Under the pieces are notes generated by a model that was given only the letters and a program-made list of their open reading frames with translations, was not told the origin of the DNA and did not search any database. DNA of 10,648 bases, taken from assembly GCA_007127935.1 (NCBI GenBank), contig SKYL01000305.1, forward strand, positions 1 through 10,648, read 5' to 3'. The translations under genes and the position numbers were made by a program. Below, piece by piece: positions 1 through 6,959 of this stretch. Position 1 is the stretch's first letter. Each line of letters starts with the position of its first letter. The DNA is from Halorhodospira sp. Lineage in GTDB: Bacteria; Pseudomonadota; Gammaproteobacteria; Nitrococcales; Halorhodospiraceae.

Positions 1-14
1 CCCCCGAATGGGGG
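1..14. other. Small C/G inverted repeat at the left edge
   Basis: CCCCC (1-5) and GGGGG (10-14) are complementary around GAAT. This could be the end of a terminator or leader hairpin of the neighbouring unit, but it has a five-base stem, no T-run to the right, and unknown sequence to the left. Low confidence that it matters. Confidence 0.2.
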
Positions 15-37
15 AACCCCACCCCCCGGACCACGCA

Positions 38-68
38 ATGACACGGTCCTGTTCGTTGAAAGTATCAT
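38..68 (+). promoter_or_regulatory. Candidate sigma-70 promoter for the AlgW-type protease gene
   Basis: An AT-rich patch (about 56-82) in otherwise GC-rich sequence lies just upstream of the gene. TATCAT at 63-68 matches the -10 consensus at five of six positions, and ATGACA at 38-43 matches the -35 at five of six. The 19-bp spacer is longer than ideal. Transcription would start near 75, giving a leader of about 30 nt with the GGAGG ribosome site. Inferred from sequence only. I found no good sigma-E type promoter here. Confidence 0.33.
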
Positions 69-104
69 TTTATTACTACTTACCGGGTGCCTCGGAGGAC
101 ACGC

Positions 105-1271
105 ATGCAGCTTCGACGTTGGCTCCGTTTCATCGCCGGATACGGAGCCCTGGGGATCGCGGTGGCGGCCACGGTGATGTGGCTGCAACCGAGTCTCCTC
201 ACCCCGACGGCGCCGAACCTCCACGTGGAGTCCGGCGGCGACGCCCCGCGGGCGGTGGGTCCGGTCTCGTACGCCGACGCGGTGGAGCGCGCCGCGCCGG
301 CGGTGGTCAACATTTTCACCGCCAAGCGCGTCCCGGAACAGGCGCTGCCGCCCCTCTTCGAAGACCCGATCTTCCGCCGCTTCTTTGGTGACCCGCCCCG
401 GCAGCGGGAGCGGACCCAAACCAGCCTTGGCTCCGGGGTCATCATCAGCGACCAAGGCTATGTGGTCACCAACCACCACGTCATCGACGGCGCCGACGAG
501 ATACAGGTGATGCTGGCCGACGGCAGGGAGCTGCGCGCCCAGGTGGTGGGCATGGACCCGGAGACCGACTTGGCGGTGCTCTTCATCGACGCCCGCGACC
601 TGCCGGTGATCACCTTCGGCCGGGACGAAGAAGCGCGGGTGGGCGACGTGGTCCTGGCCATCGGCAATCCGTTCGGCGTCGGTCAGACCGTCACCCAGGG
701 CATCATCAGCGCCACCGGACGAGACCAGTTGGGGCTCTCCACCTTCGAGAACTTCATTCAGACCGACGCGGCCATCAATCCCGGCAACTCCGGCGGCGCG
801 CTGGTGGACGCCCACGGGCGGCTGATCGGTATCAACACGGCGATCTTCAGCCGCACCGGGGGCCACCAGGGGATCGGCTTCGCCATCCCGGCCGGGCTGG
901 CCTTGGACGTAATGCGGGACTTGATCGAGCACGGCCGGGTGGTGCGGGGCTGGCTCGGCGTTCAGGCCCAGACCCTCACCGAACCGCTGGCGCATTCGTT
1001 CGGGCTGGAGATCCCCGGTGGGGTGGTGCTGACCGGAATCATGCGGGGTGGCCCCGCCGACTTGGCCGGGCTCCAGCCCGGTGACGTGGTAATCCGGGTG
1101 GGAGAGCGGGAGGTGGCCAACGTGCAGCAACTGCTGCGGGCGGTGAGCGATCATGAGCCGGGGGAGGCGGTGGCGATTCAAGGGTTCCGGAGCGGGGAGG
1201 CGGTGGAGATCCGGGTGATTCTGGCGCAGCGGCCGGAGCAAATGCGACAGCCGCAACCACCGCGGCGGTGA
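105..1271 (+). CDS. algW: Membrane-anchored site-1 serine protease, DegS/AlgW type (trypsin + PDZ)
   Basis: HtrA-family periplasmic protease, 388 aa, close to the usual AlgW length. Seen: a basic N-terminus, then one hydrophobic segment at about residues 8-32 (uncleaved anchor or signal). The trypsin-like domain covers about 60-270, with catalytic His125 (TNHHV), Asp155 (DPETDLAV) and Ser229 (GNSGG). A single PDZ domain follows at about 280-375, then a short Pro/Gln/Arg tail. One PDZ plus an N-terminal anchor points to DegS/AlgW rather than DegP/MucD, which have two PDZ domains and a cleaved signal. Known for the family: unfolded outer-membrane protein C-termini bind the PDZ and activate cleavage of the RseA/MucA anti-sigma factor, releasing sigma-E/AlgU. 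Start: ATG105 has GGAGG at 94-98 with 6-nt spacing, whereas the in-frame GTG at 87 has no such site. It converges on hisC. The symbol could equally be degS. Confidence 0.93.
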   Translation: MQLRRWLRFIAGYGALGIAVAATVMWLQPSLLTPTAPNLHVESGGDAPRAVGPVSYADAVERAAPAVVNIFTAKRVPEQALPPLFEDPIFRRFFGDPPRQRERTQTSLGSGVIISDQGYVVTNHHVIDGADEIQVMLADGRELRAQVVGMDPETDLAVLFIDARDLPVITFGRDEEARVGDVVLAIGNPFGVGQTVTQGIISATGRDQLGLSTFENFIQTDAAINPGNSGGALVDAHGRLIGINTAIFSRTGGHQGIGFAIPAGLALDVMRDLIEHGRVVRGWLGVQAQTLTEPLAHSFGLEIPGGVVLTGIMRGGPADLAGLQPGDVVIRVGEREVANVQQLLRAVSDHEPGEAVAIQGFRSGEAVEIRVILAQRPEQMRQPQPPRR

Positions 1272-1293
1272 TTGGACGCCTTGGTGGTTGGGG

Positions 1294-1325
1294 ATTGCTT
1301 CGTCGCTTCGCTCCTCGCAATGACG
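1294..1325 (-). repeat. Palindromic dispersed intergenic repeat (CGTCATTGCGAG... family)
   Basis: On the minus strand this begins CGTCATTGCGAGGAGCGAAG and ends CGAAGCAAT. The ends ATTGC (1294-1298) and GCAAT (1317-1321) are inverted repeats, and the middle carries repeated CGAAGCG-like blocks. I recognise it as the noncoding palindromic element scattered between genes in many unrelated bacterial genomes. It sits between two convergent genes, the usual place for such elements, and could form a hairpin on either transcript. There is no T-run, so it is not a classical terminator. A further 12-bp match to its end (TCGCAATGACGG, 1315-1326) recurs at 1334-1345 as a truncated second copy. Confidence 0.75.
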
Positions 1326-1340
1326 GAGCATGTTCGCAAT

Positions 1341-1400
1341 GACGGGTGATCTTGCCGACGGGTGATCTTCCCGACGGGTGATCTTCCCGACGGGTTATTC
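1341..1400. repeat. Tandem 16-bp repeat, about 3.5 copies, ending in the hisC stop codon
   Basis: Units are at 1341-1356 (GACGGGTGATCTTGCC), 1357-1372 and 1373-1388 (both GACGGGTGATCTTCCC, identical). A partial fourth at 1389-1396 (GACGGGTT) contains two bases of the hisC stop codon (1395-1397). The first unit differs from the next two by one base. Each full unit has one GATC, so GATC sites fall at 1348, 1364 and 1380. The unit junction CCCGACGGG is a small inverted repeat. The array abuts the truncated palindromic element, with shared bases GACGG at the join. Together these fill most of the convergent gap. No function is evident; slippage or recombination at the repeat border is the likely origin. 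Confidence 0.9.
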
Positions 1401-2486
1401 AGCGTTTCCTAGGATGTTGAGGAAGGCGTCATTCTCTTCGGGCGTGCCGACGGTCACCCGGAGGCAGTCGGCCAGGCGGGGGTGGCTGCTGTCCAGGTTC
1501 TTGATCAGGACGCCGCCCCGGCGGAGGGCTTCGTGGACGGCGCCGCCGCGCCCCGGCGGCAGGCGGAAGGTGATGAAGTTGGTGGCGCTGGGGAGGACCT
1601 CCAGCACGCCGGCTTGGGCCACCAACGCGGCCGCCAGGCGCTCCCGTTCGGCGCGGACGCGGGCGACCGCCGCCTCCAACCGGTCGTTGTGCTCCAGAGC
1701 GAAGGCCGCGCCGGCCTGGGCCAGGGAGCCCAGGTTGTAAGGCATGCGGCACTTCTCCAACTCTTCGACCCAGGCCGGATGGGCCGCCAACATCCCCACC
1801 CGCAGCCCCGCCAGGCCGACCTTGGAGAGGGTGCGCAGGACCACCAGGTTGGGATGCTCCATCACCCGGGGCAGGAAGCTGTGGTCGGCGTAGGCGTAGT
1901 ACGCCTCGTCCACCACCACGACCCCCTCCGCCGCCCGGATGACGGCCTCCACGGCCTCCGGCTCCAAGGCGTTGCCGGTGGGGTTGTTGGGATGGGCGAG
2001 GTAGACCACCGCCGGGCGGTGGCGGTGCAGGGCCTCCAGCGTCGCCTCGACATCGATGCCGAAGGCCTCGTCGAGTTCCACTTCCGCGAATCCACTGCCG
2101 GTCACCGTGGCAATAATCCGGTACATGGCAAAGCTCGGAGCGGGGGCGAGGACGGTGCGTCCGGCGCCGGCCAGGGCCAGGTTCAGTAGCTGGATCAGTT
2201 CGTCGGAGCCGTTGCCCAGCATGAGTCCCGCCCCTTGGGGAACGGGCATCACGCGGCGCAGGGCGGCCTTGAGGCCGGCGGCGGAGGGGTCGGGGTAGCG
2301 GTTGGCCTCGACCCGGCCCAGGGCCTCCGCCCACGCATCGGCCCACTCCCGCTCCGGCCACGGCCACGGGCTCTCCATGGCGTCGAGCTTGATCAGCCCC
2401 CGGGCATCCCCGACGGCGTAGGCCGACAATCCCTGGATCTCGGGTCGGACGCAGGCCCGCGCCCGGCCGGCGGCGTCACCGGTCAC
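1395..2486 (-). CDS. hisC: Histidinol-phosphate aminotransferase HisC
   Basis: PLP-dependent transfer of an amino group from glutamate to imidazole acetol phosphate, giving histidinol phosphate. 363 aa, normal for the family, class I/II aminotransferase fold. Seen: N-terminal substrate region with RPEIQGLSAY and LIKLDAMESPW; GNGSDELI at 91-98 (phosphate-binding loop); HPNNPTGN at 165-172; DEAYYAY at 193-199; PLP lysine Lys222 in LRTLSKVGLAGLR; and the C-terminal RVTVGTPEEND with Arg343, expected to hold the substrate carboxylate or phosphate. It starts at GTG2486, overlapping the hisD stop by 4 nt (GTGA), so it is probably translationally coupled. Last gene of the minus-strand operon; its stop lies in a tandem repeat. 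Genomes of this type often carry a second HisC paralogue. Confidence 0.95.
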   Translation of the reverse strand: MTGDAAGRARACVRPEIQGLSAYAVGDARGLIKLDAMESPWPWPEREWADAWAEALGRVEANRYPDPSAAGLKAALRRVMPVPQGAGLMLGNGSDELIQLLNLALAGAGRTVLAPAPSFAMYRIIATVTGSGFAEVELDEAFGIDVEATLEALHRHRPAVVYLAHPNNPTGNALEPEAVEAVIRAAEGVVVVDEAYYAYADHSFLPRVMEHPNLVVLRTLSKVGLAGLRVGMLAAHPAWVEELEKCRMPYNLGSLAQAGAAFALEHNDRLEAAVARVRAERERLAAALVAQAGVLEVLPSATNFITFRLPPGRGGAVHEALRRGGVLIKNLDSSHPRLADCLRVTVGTPEENDAFLNILGNAE

Positions 2487-3793
2487 TGCCCGTCACCACC
2501 ACCGCGGTACTCCGCCGAGCGGGCGTGGGCGGTCAGCCCCTCCCCCCGGGCCAACACCGAAGCGGTCGCCCCCAAGGTCGCGGCGCCCGCCGGCGAGCAG
2601 TGGAGCACCGTACTCCGCTTCTGGAACTCGTAGGCCCCCAAGGGCGAGGCGAACCGGGCGGTGCGCGCCGTGGGCAGGGTGTGGTTCGGTCCGGCGCAGT
2701 AGTCGCCCACCGCCTCCGCGGTGTGGCGGCCGAAGAAGACGGCGCCGGCGTGGCGGATCCCCTCGGCCAACCGCTCCGGCTCGGCCACCGACAACTCCAG
2801 GTGCTCCGGGGCGATCCGGTTGGCCACTTCCTGGGCCTCGGTAAGGTCGCGCACGCAGATCAGCGCCCCGCGGGCGTTCAAGGAGGCGCGGATGATCTCG
2901 GAGCGCTCCATGTCGGGCAGCAGCCGCTCCATGGATGCCTGCACCTGATCGAGATAGAGGGGGTCCGGGCAGACCAGGATGGCCTGGGCCTGCTCGTCGT
3001 GCTCCGCCTGGGAGAAGAGGTCCATGGCCACCCAGTCCGGATCGGTCTGACCGTCGCTGATGATCAAGACCTCCGACGGCCCGGCGATCAGGTCGATGCC
3101 GACCTTGCCGAAGACGCGGCGCTTGGCCTCGGCCACGTAGGCGTTGCCGGGGCCGACGATCTTATCCACCTCGGGCACCGTCTCGGTCCCGTAGGCCAGG
3201 GCGGCCACCGCCTGGGCGCCACCGATGGTAAAGATGCGATCCACACCGGCCACCTCGGCGGCGGCCAGCACCACCGCCGGGACGCTGCCATCCGGCACCG
3301 GGACGGTCATGACGATCTCACCGACCCCGGCCACCCGGGCCGGCACGGCACTCATCAGCACCGACGACGGGTAGGCGGCCTTGCCGCCCGGCACGTAGAT
3401 GCCCACCCGGTCCAGCGGCGTGACCTTTTGGCCAAGCACGGTGCCGTCGGCCTCGGTGTACGTCCACGGCTCCAGGAGTTGCCGGCGGGCGTAGACACGA
3501 ATGCGCTCCGCCGCCACCTCCAGGGCCTCGCGCACCTCCGGCGGCACATCCTGCATCGCCGCCCGGCGCCGTTCGAGAGGCACTTCCAGATCCGCCGCGT
3601 CGGCGACCTCGGCCCCGTCGAACCGCCGGGCGTAGTCCAACAGAGCGGCGTCCCCGTCCCGGCGTACCGCATCGACGATCTCGGCCACGGCGCGCTCCAG
3701 TTCCACGTTCGGTTGCGCCTCCCAGCCGGTGAGCCGTTCCAGGCTCTCCCAAAAGTCGGGCTGGGTGGTGCTCAGCCGGGCAATATCGACCAT
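2483..3793 (-). CDS. hisD: Histidinol dehydrogenase HisD
   Basis: Zinc-dependent, NAD-linked four-electron oxidation of L-histidinol to L-histidine, the last two steps of the pathway. 436 aa, usual length. Seen: the family signature at about 209-241 (VDKIVGPGNAYVAEAKR through IDLIAGPSEVL); zinc ligands Gln262 and His265 (SQAEHDEQ), Asp364 (VGDYCAGPNH) and His423 (LTAHARSAEYR); catalytic pair Glu330-His331 (IAPEHLEL); and the substrate loop HTLPTARTARFASPLG. All key residues are present, so it should be active. ATG3793 is preceded by GAGGG (3801-3805) at 7 nt. It follows hisG after 25 nt and overlaps hisC by 4 nt. Confidence 0.97.
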   Translation of the reverse strand: MVDIARLSTTQPDFWESLERLTGWEAQPNVELERAVAEIVDAVRRDGDAALLDYARRFDGAEVADAADLEVPLERRRAAMQDVPPEVREALEVAAERIRVYARRQLLEPWTYTEADGTVLGQKVTPLDRVGIYVPGGKAAYPSSVLMSAVPARVAGVGEIVMTVPVPDGSVPAVVLAAAEVAGVDRIFTIGGAQAVAALAYGTETVPEVDKIVGPGNAYVAEAKRRVFGKVGIDLIAGPSEVLIISDGQTDPDWVAMDLFSQAEHDEQAQAILVCPDPLYLDQVQASMERLLPDMERSEIIRASLNARGALICVRDLTEAQEVANRIAPEHLELSVAEPERLAEGIRHAGAVFFGRHTAEAVGDYCAGPNHTLPTARTARFASPLGAYEFQKRSTVLHCSPAGAATLGATASVLARGEGLTAHARSAEYRGGGDGQ

Positions 3794-3818
3794 GGCTCTA
3801 CCCTCGTCTACCGCTCAC

Positions 3819-4469
3819 TTAGGATGTCTGTTGCGCCCGCACGGCCTCGGCCAGGTTGTCCACCAAGGCGCGCACCCGACGGTGGGCGATCTTCATGGAC
3901 GCCTTGTTGACCACCAGCCGGGAGCTGATCTCCTCGATGGTCTCCAGCGGCACCAAGCCGTTGGCGCGCAGGGTGCCGCCGGTATCCACCAGATCGACGA
4001 TGAAGTCGGCCATCCCCACCAGCGGGGCCAACTCCATGGAGCCGTAGAGCTTGATCAACTCCACCTGAATACCGCGGGAGGCGAAGTACCGCCGCGTGAT
4101 GTTGACGAACTTGGTGGCCACCCGGGGGCGGCCCCGGGTGAAATCGGTGCCGGGATGACCGGCCACCATCAAACGACAGCGGGCGATCCCCAGGTCCAGC
4201 GGATCGTAGAGCCCCTCGCTGCCGTACTCCATCAGGACGTCACGGCCGGCGACGCCAAGATCGGCGCCCCCGTGCTCGACGTAGGGCGGCACATCGGTGG
4301 CCCGCACGATGAGCAGGCGCAGATCGTCCCGGTTGGTGCCGATGATGAGCCGGCGGCTCGACTCCGGGTCTTCCTCCGGCACCACGCCGCAGGCCGCCAA
4401 CAGCGGCAGCGTATCCTCCAGGATGCGCCCCTTGGACAGCGCCAACGTCAACGGCCGTTTCATGGGCAT
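3819..4469 (-). CDS. hisG: ATP phosphoribosyltransferase catalytic subunit, short form (HisG-S)
   Basis: First, committed step of histidine synthesis: ATP plus PRPP gives phosphoribosyl-ATP. 216 aa, against about 300 for the long form. The catalytic core is complete: LALSKGRILEDTLPLL near the start, the GGADLGVAGRDVL segment, and the PRPP-binding DFIVDLVDTGGTLRANGL. The protein ends at about residue 216, so the ACT-like histidine-binding domain of the long form is missing. Known for short forms: they need the HisS-like regulatory subunit HisZ in a hetero-octamer. HisZ is not in this window and should be elsewhere. ATG4469 is chosen over ATG4463 because GGAG (4477-4480) lies 7 nt upstream; that site overlaps the end of murA, suggesting coupling. 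Only 4 nt separate murA and hisG. Confidence 0.96.
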   Translation of the reverse strand: MPMKRPLTLALSKGRILEDTLPLLAACGVVPEEDPESSRRLIIGTNRDDLRLLIVRATDVPPYVEHGGADLGVAGRDVLMEYGSEGLYDPLDLGIARCRLMVAGHPGTDFTRGRPRVATKFVNITRRYFASRGIQVELIKLYGSMELAPLVGMADFIVDLVDTGGTLRANGLVPLETIEEISSRLVVNKASMKIAHRRVRALVDNLAEAVRAQQTS

Positions 4470-4473
4470 TTGG

Positions 4474-5730
4474 TCACTCCGGCAGGCGGCGAATATCCGC
4501 GCCCAGTTGGGCCAGCTTCTCCTCGATACACTCGTAGCCCCTGTCGATATGATAGATCCGGTCCACCCGGGTCTCCCCGTCGGCCACCAGGCCCGCCAAC
4601 ACCAGGCTGGCGGAGGCGCGCAGATCGGTGGCCATGACCGGCGCGGCAGTGAGCCGGTCGACGCCGCGGATGTGCGCCGTCTGACCGTCGATGTGGATAT
4701 CGGCGCCCATGCGCTGCATCTCCAGGCAGTGCATGAAGCGGTTCTCGAAGACCTTCTCCACTACATCGCCAGCACCTATGCCGATGGCGTCCAGGGCGCA
4801 GAACTGGGCCTGCATGTCGGTGGGGAATCCAGGATACGGCGCCGTGGTGATGCTCACCGCCCGGGGGCGCCCGGTCATCGTCAACTCGATCCAGTCCGCA
4901 CCCGTTTCGACCACGGCCCCGGCCTCCCTCAGCTTGTCGATGACCACCTCCAACAGCGCCGGCTGGGTGTCTTTCACTTTGACCCGGCCACCGCACATGG
5001 CCACTGCCGTAAGATAGGTGCCGGTCTCGATCCGGTCGGGCAACACGCTGTATTCGATGCCATGGAGCCGATCCACCCCTTCAATGACCAGCGTGGAAGT
5101 ACCGGCCCCCTCCACACGCCCCCCCATACCATTCAGGCAACGCGCCAGATCGACCACCTCCGGCTCCCGGGCGGCGTTCTCGATCACCGTTGTCCCCCGC
5201 GCCAGGGCGGCGGCCATCATGAGATTCTCGGTGCCGGTCACGGTGGAGACCTCCATGCGCAGGCGTGCGCCGTGGAGGCGCTCGGCCCGCCCCTTGATAT
5301 AGCCGTCCTCGATGGTGATCTCCGCCCCCATGGCGCGCAGACCCTCCACGTGCAGGTTCACCGGCCGCGAGCCGATGGCGCACCCCCCCGGCAGCGAGAC
5401 CTCGGCCCGTCCGAAGCGGGCCAACAGTGGACCGAGCACCAGGATGGAGGCGCGCATGGTCTTGACCAGTTCGTAGGGCGCCCGGAAGCTTTTGATGGTG
5501 GAGGCGTCCACCTCCACCTGCATGCGTTCATGGACGGTCAACTCCACCCCCATGCGGCCCAATAGCTCCATGGTGGTGGTGATGTCGTGCAGGTGGGGGA
5601 TGTTGCCGACGGTCATCGGACCGTCCGCCAGCAGGGTCGCCGCCATGACCGGCAGCGCGGCGTTCTTGGCGCCGGAGATGCGGATCTCGCCCTCTAGCGG
5701 GCGGCCGCCCCGGATGAGCAGCCGCTCCAT
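4474..5730 (-). CDS. murA: UDP-N-acetylglucosamine 1-carboxyvinyltransferase MurA
   Basis: Cytoplasmic first committed step of peptidoglycan synthesis: moves enolpyruvate from PEP to UDP-GlcNAc. 418 aa, full length (E. coli 419). Seen: SGAKNAALP near 19-27 with Lys22 and Asn23; Arg93 in TMRASILVLGPLLARFG; the active-site loop GGCAIGSRPVNLH at 115-127 with catalytic Cys117, the residue alkylated by fosfomycin; and catalytic Asp305 in FPTDMQAQF. Because the loop has Cys rather than Asp, the enzyme is predicted to be fosfomycin-sensitive at the target level (inference). ATG5730 has GGGAGG at 5743-5748, a slightly long 12 nt upstream, which overlaps the ibaG 3' end. It lies 4 nt after ibaG. The murA-ibaG pairing is conserved in proteobacteria. 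Confidence 0.97.
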   Translation of the reverse strand: MERLLIRGGRPLEGEIRISGAKNAALPVMAATLLADGPMTVGNIPHLHDITTTMELLGRMGVELTVHERMQVEVDASTIKSFRAPYELVKTMRASILVLGPLLARFGRAEVSLPGGCAIGSRPVNLHVEGLRAMGAEITIEDGYIKGRAERLHGARLRMEVSTVTGTENLMMAAALARGTTVIENAAREPEVVDLARCLNGMGGRVEGAGTSTLVIEGVDRLHGIEYSVLPDRIETGTYLTAVAMCGGRVKVKDTQPALLEVVIDKLREAGAVVETGADWIELTMTGRPRAVSITTAPYPGFPTDMQAQFCALDAIGIGAGDVVEKVFENRFMHCLEMQRMGADIHIDGQTAHIRGVDRLTAAPVMATDLRASASLVLAGLVADGETRVDRIYHIDRGYECIEEKLAQLGADIRRLPE

Positions 5731-5734
5731 GGGC

Positions 5735-5971
5735 TTAGCCGGCCTCCCGCTCCGAGGGCGTCAACGTGCGCATGGAGATGGCGTGCAGCGCCTCGGAGTC
5801 GATATGCTCGCGCAACACGTCGTAGACCATGCGGTGACGTTTCAACGGGGGCTTGCCTTCAAAGGAGGGGCTGACGATCTGGGCCTGAAAGTGGCGCCCG
5901 TCGCCCTCCACGACGACCTCCGCGTCGTCCATGGCGGCACGCAGAATCCGTTCGATCTCCTCAGGATTCAT
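5735..5971 (-). CDS. ibaG: BolA-family protein IbaG
   Basis: Small BolA-like protein of 78 aa. Known for the family: forms complexes with monothiol glutaredoxins sharing a [2Fe-2S] cluster, and is linked to acid and envelope stress. Seen: EGDGRHFQAQIVS strand region; the helix PLKRHRMVYDVLREHI; and LHAISMRTLTPSE, which carries the conserved His of the BolA fold and the family's TP.E ending. A TTG at 5998 would add nine residues, but it has no ribosome site and lies close behind a GC hairpin. ATG5971 gives the usual IbaG length and N-terminus, though its own Shine-Dalgarno is weak (GAGGAG about 12 nt upstream). It sits directly upstream of murA and 80 nt after mlaB, the largest gap in the operon. 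Confidence 0.88.
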   Translation of the reverse strand: MNPEEIERILRAAMDDAEVVVEGDGRHFQAQIVSPSFEGKPPLKRHRMVYDVLREHIDSEALHAISMRTLTPSEREAG

Positions 5972-6006
5972 GAACTCTCGGGGCTCCTCGAATACCAATT
6001 TGGGGG

Positions 6007-6026
6007 CCGCCCGGGGCGGAGGGCGG
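6007..6026 (-). other. GC stem-loop in the predicted ibaG leader
   Basis: CCGCCC (6007-6012) and GGGCGG (6021-6026) are perfect inverted repeats around an 8-nt loop. In the minus-strand transcript the hairpin would lie just after the predicted start from TATAAT 6035-6030 and 35 nt before the ibaG ATG. No T-run follows, so it is not a standard intrinsic terminator. It may stabilise the 5' end, or mark a processing or pausing point between mlaB and ibaG. Confidence 0.4.
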
Positions 6027-6029
6027 ACG

Positions 6030-6058
6030 ATTATATATGATTTGGATCGATTCAGCGC
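6030..6058 (-). promoter_or_regulatory. Candidate internal promoter before ibaG-murA-hisGDC
   Basis: Read on the minus strand, a perfect TATAAT lies at 6035-6030, in an AT-rich patch (about 6030-6054) that stands out in this GC-rich region and falls just after the mlaB stop codon. The -35 region is weak: GCGCTG at 6058-6053 with 17-bp spacing has few consensus matches, so an activator or reliance on the -10 would be needed. It would separate essential murA and the his genes from the mla half of the operon. Sequence-based inference. Confidence 0.42.
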
Positions 6059-6366
6059 GGCGAATCGTCACCATCCAGGCCCAAGGCCCCTTCCACGCCG
6101 CTGACTCTGGCAAACGCCAATAGCTGCTCCGGGGGGCGGCGCAGGATCAGAGAGCCGCCGGCGCGGCGGGCCTGGCGGCTCCACCCCACCAACAGCGCAA
6201 GCCCCGCGCTGTCCGTGCGCTCCACGGTGGAGAGATCCAATTCCACAGCCTCGGCGCGGGCGATCCGCAGCGTCTCACGCGCCCAGAGGGCACCCACCGT
6301 AACGAAGGTCAGCGGCCCGCACAAGCGTAGCGAACCACCGTCCGCCGCCTCTAGACGGGCCGTCAT
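6052..6366 (-). CDS. mlaB: STAS-domain protein MlaB of the phospholipid transporter
   Basis: Cytoplasmic STAS-domain subunit, 104 aa, of the MlaFEDB inner-membrane complex. Known for E. coli: MlaB binds the ATPase MlaF and is needed for its stability and activity. Seen: an N-terminal strand (LRLCGPLTF), then VELDLSTVERTDSAGLALLVGW at about 41-62, which is the STAS switch region. Ser53 of TDSAGLALL aligns with the conserved Ser/Thr (Thr52 in E. coli MlaB). The fold fits an anti-sigma-antagonist-like protein, but the position after mlaC identifies it as MlaB. Its ATG overlaps the mlaC stop by 4 nt (ATGA at 6366-6363), indicating translational coupling. Confidence 0.9.
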   Translation of the reverse strand: MTARLEAADGGSLRLCGPLTFVTVGALWARETLRIARAEAVELDLSTVERTDSAGLALLVGWSRQARRAGGSLILRRPPEQLLAFARVSGVEGALGLDGDDSPR

Positions 6367-6956
6367 TGGAAGCCGATCTCCCGATTACGCTGCGCCATAT
6401 CATGAATGATCTCCTCCAGCGAGCGATCACGCAGGCGGGCTCGGAAATCCTCCCGATAGTTATGTACCAGGCTGACCCCCTCCGCGATGAGGTCGATCAG
6501 CTTCCAGCCATCATCGGTCTGGTGAAGTACGTAGATCACCCGGGCATTGACCTCGCCGCGCCGGATATCCATCCCCACCTGGACCTCCCCGTCCCGGCGG
6601 CGGGCGCCGAGCACCTGGGCATCGAAACCGCGGTAGTCCTCCAACGCCGTACCGTAGGTCCGCAGCAGGCTGCGCCGGAACTCAACAACGAAACGTTCCC
6701 TGGTCTCCGCATCGGCATCCCGCCAGAACGGACCCAGCACCCGGGCGCCGATATGGTTGAAATCAATATGGGGGATCACCACCGGACCGAGCACCTCGTA
6801 CATCGCCACCGGGTCCCCGACGATCTCGGCGCCGTGCTCCTCCAGCAGCGCCAACACCCGATCCGTGGTCTCCTCCACCAGGACACGGGGGTCCGACTGC
6901 GCCCCAGCGGGCGCGGCCCACACTACCGCAACCATCAACCCGATGAACCACCGCAC
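6363..6956 (-). CDS. mlaC: Periplasmic phospholipid-binding protein MlaC
   Basis: Soluble periplasmic carrier that moves phospholipids between the outer-membrane MlaA-porin complex and MlaFEDB. 197 aa, close to the usual 200-215. Seen: a short signal peptide with a hydrophobic core at about 4-16 and likely cleavage after APAGA (residue 19). The mature part has the family pattern: P..VLVEETTDRVLALLEE, VIPHIDFNHIGARVLGPFWR, ERFVVEFRRSLLRTYGTAL and the C-terminal DGWKLIDLIAEGVSLVHNYREDF. It starts at GTG6956, with a G-rich ribosome site inside the end of mlaD. It lies 3 nt after mlaD and overlaps mlaB by 4 nt. Confidence 0.95.
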   Translation of the reverse strand: MRWFIGLMVAVVWAAPAGAQSDPRVLVEETTDRVLALLEEHGAEIVGDPVAMYEVLGPVVIPHIDFNHIGARVLGPFWRDADAETRERFVVEFRRSLLRTYGTALEDYRGFDAQVLGARRRDGEVQVGMDIRRGEVNARVIYVLHQTDDGWKLIDLIAEGVSLVHNYREDFRARLRDRSLEEIIHDMAQRNREIGFQ

Positions 6957-6959
6957 TTT

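Noticed and set aside
1..104. Sigma-E type promoter (GGAAC at 13-17) upstream of the AlgW-type protease gene
   Set aside because: No matching -10 element at 15-17 bp. The GGAAC is simply the edge of the C/G inverted repeat.
1272..1394. Intrinsic terminator for algW or hisC
   Set aside because: Hairpins exist in the palindromic element, but neither strand has the following T-run.
1341..1400. CRISPR-like array
   Set aside because: The 16-bp units are directly adjacent with no spacers, and no cas gene is present.
2525..3910. Long plus-strand open frame of 461 codons across hisD
   Set aside because: It is antisense to a hisD gene with all catalytic residues intact. Its product is a low-complexity Gly/His/Arg/Gln string without any family motif, typical of the reverse frame of GC-rich genes.
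4297..5565. Long plus-strand open frame of 422 codons across murA
   Set aside because: Antisense shadow of murA, with the same His/Gly/Gln-rich composition, no recognisable domain and no ribosome site.
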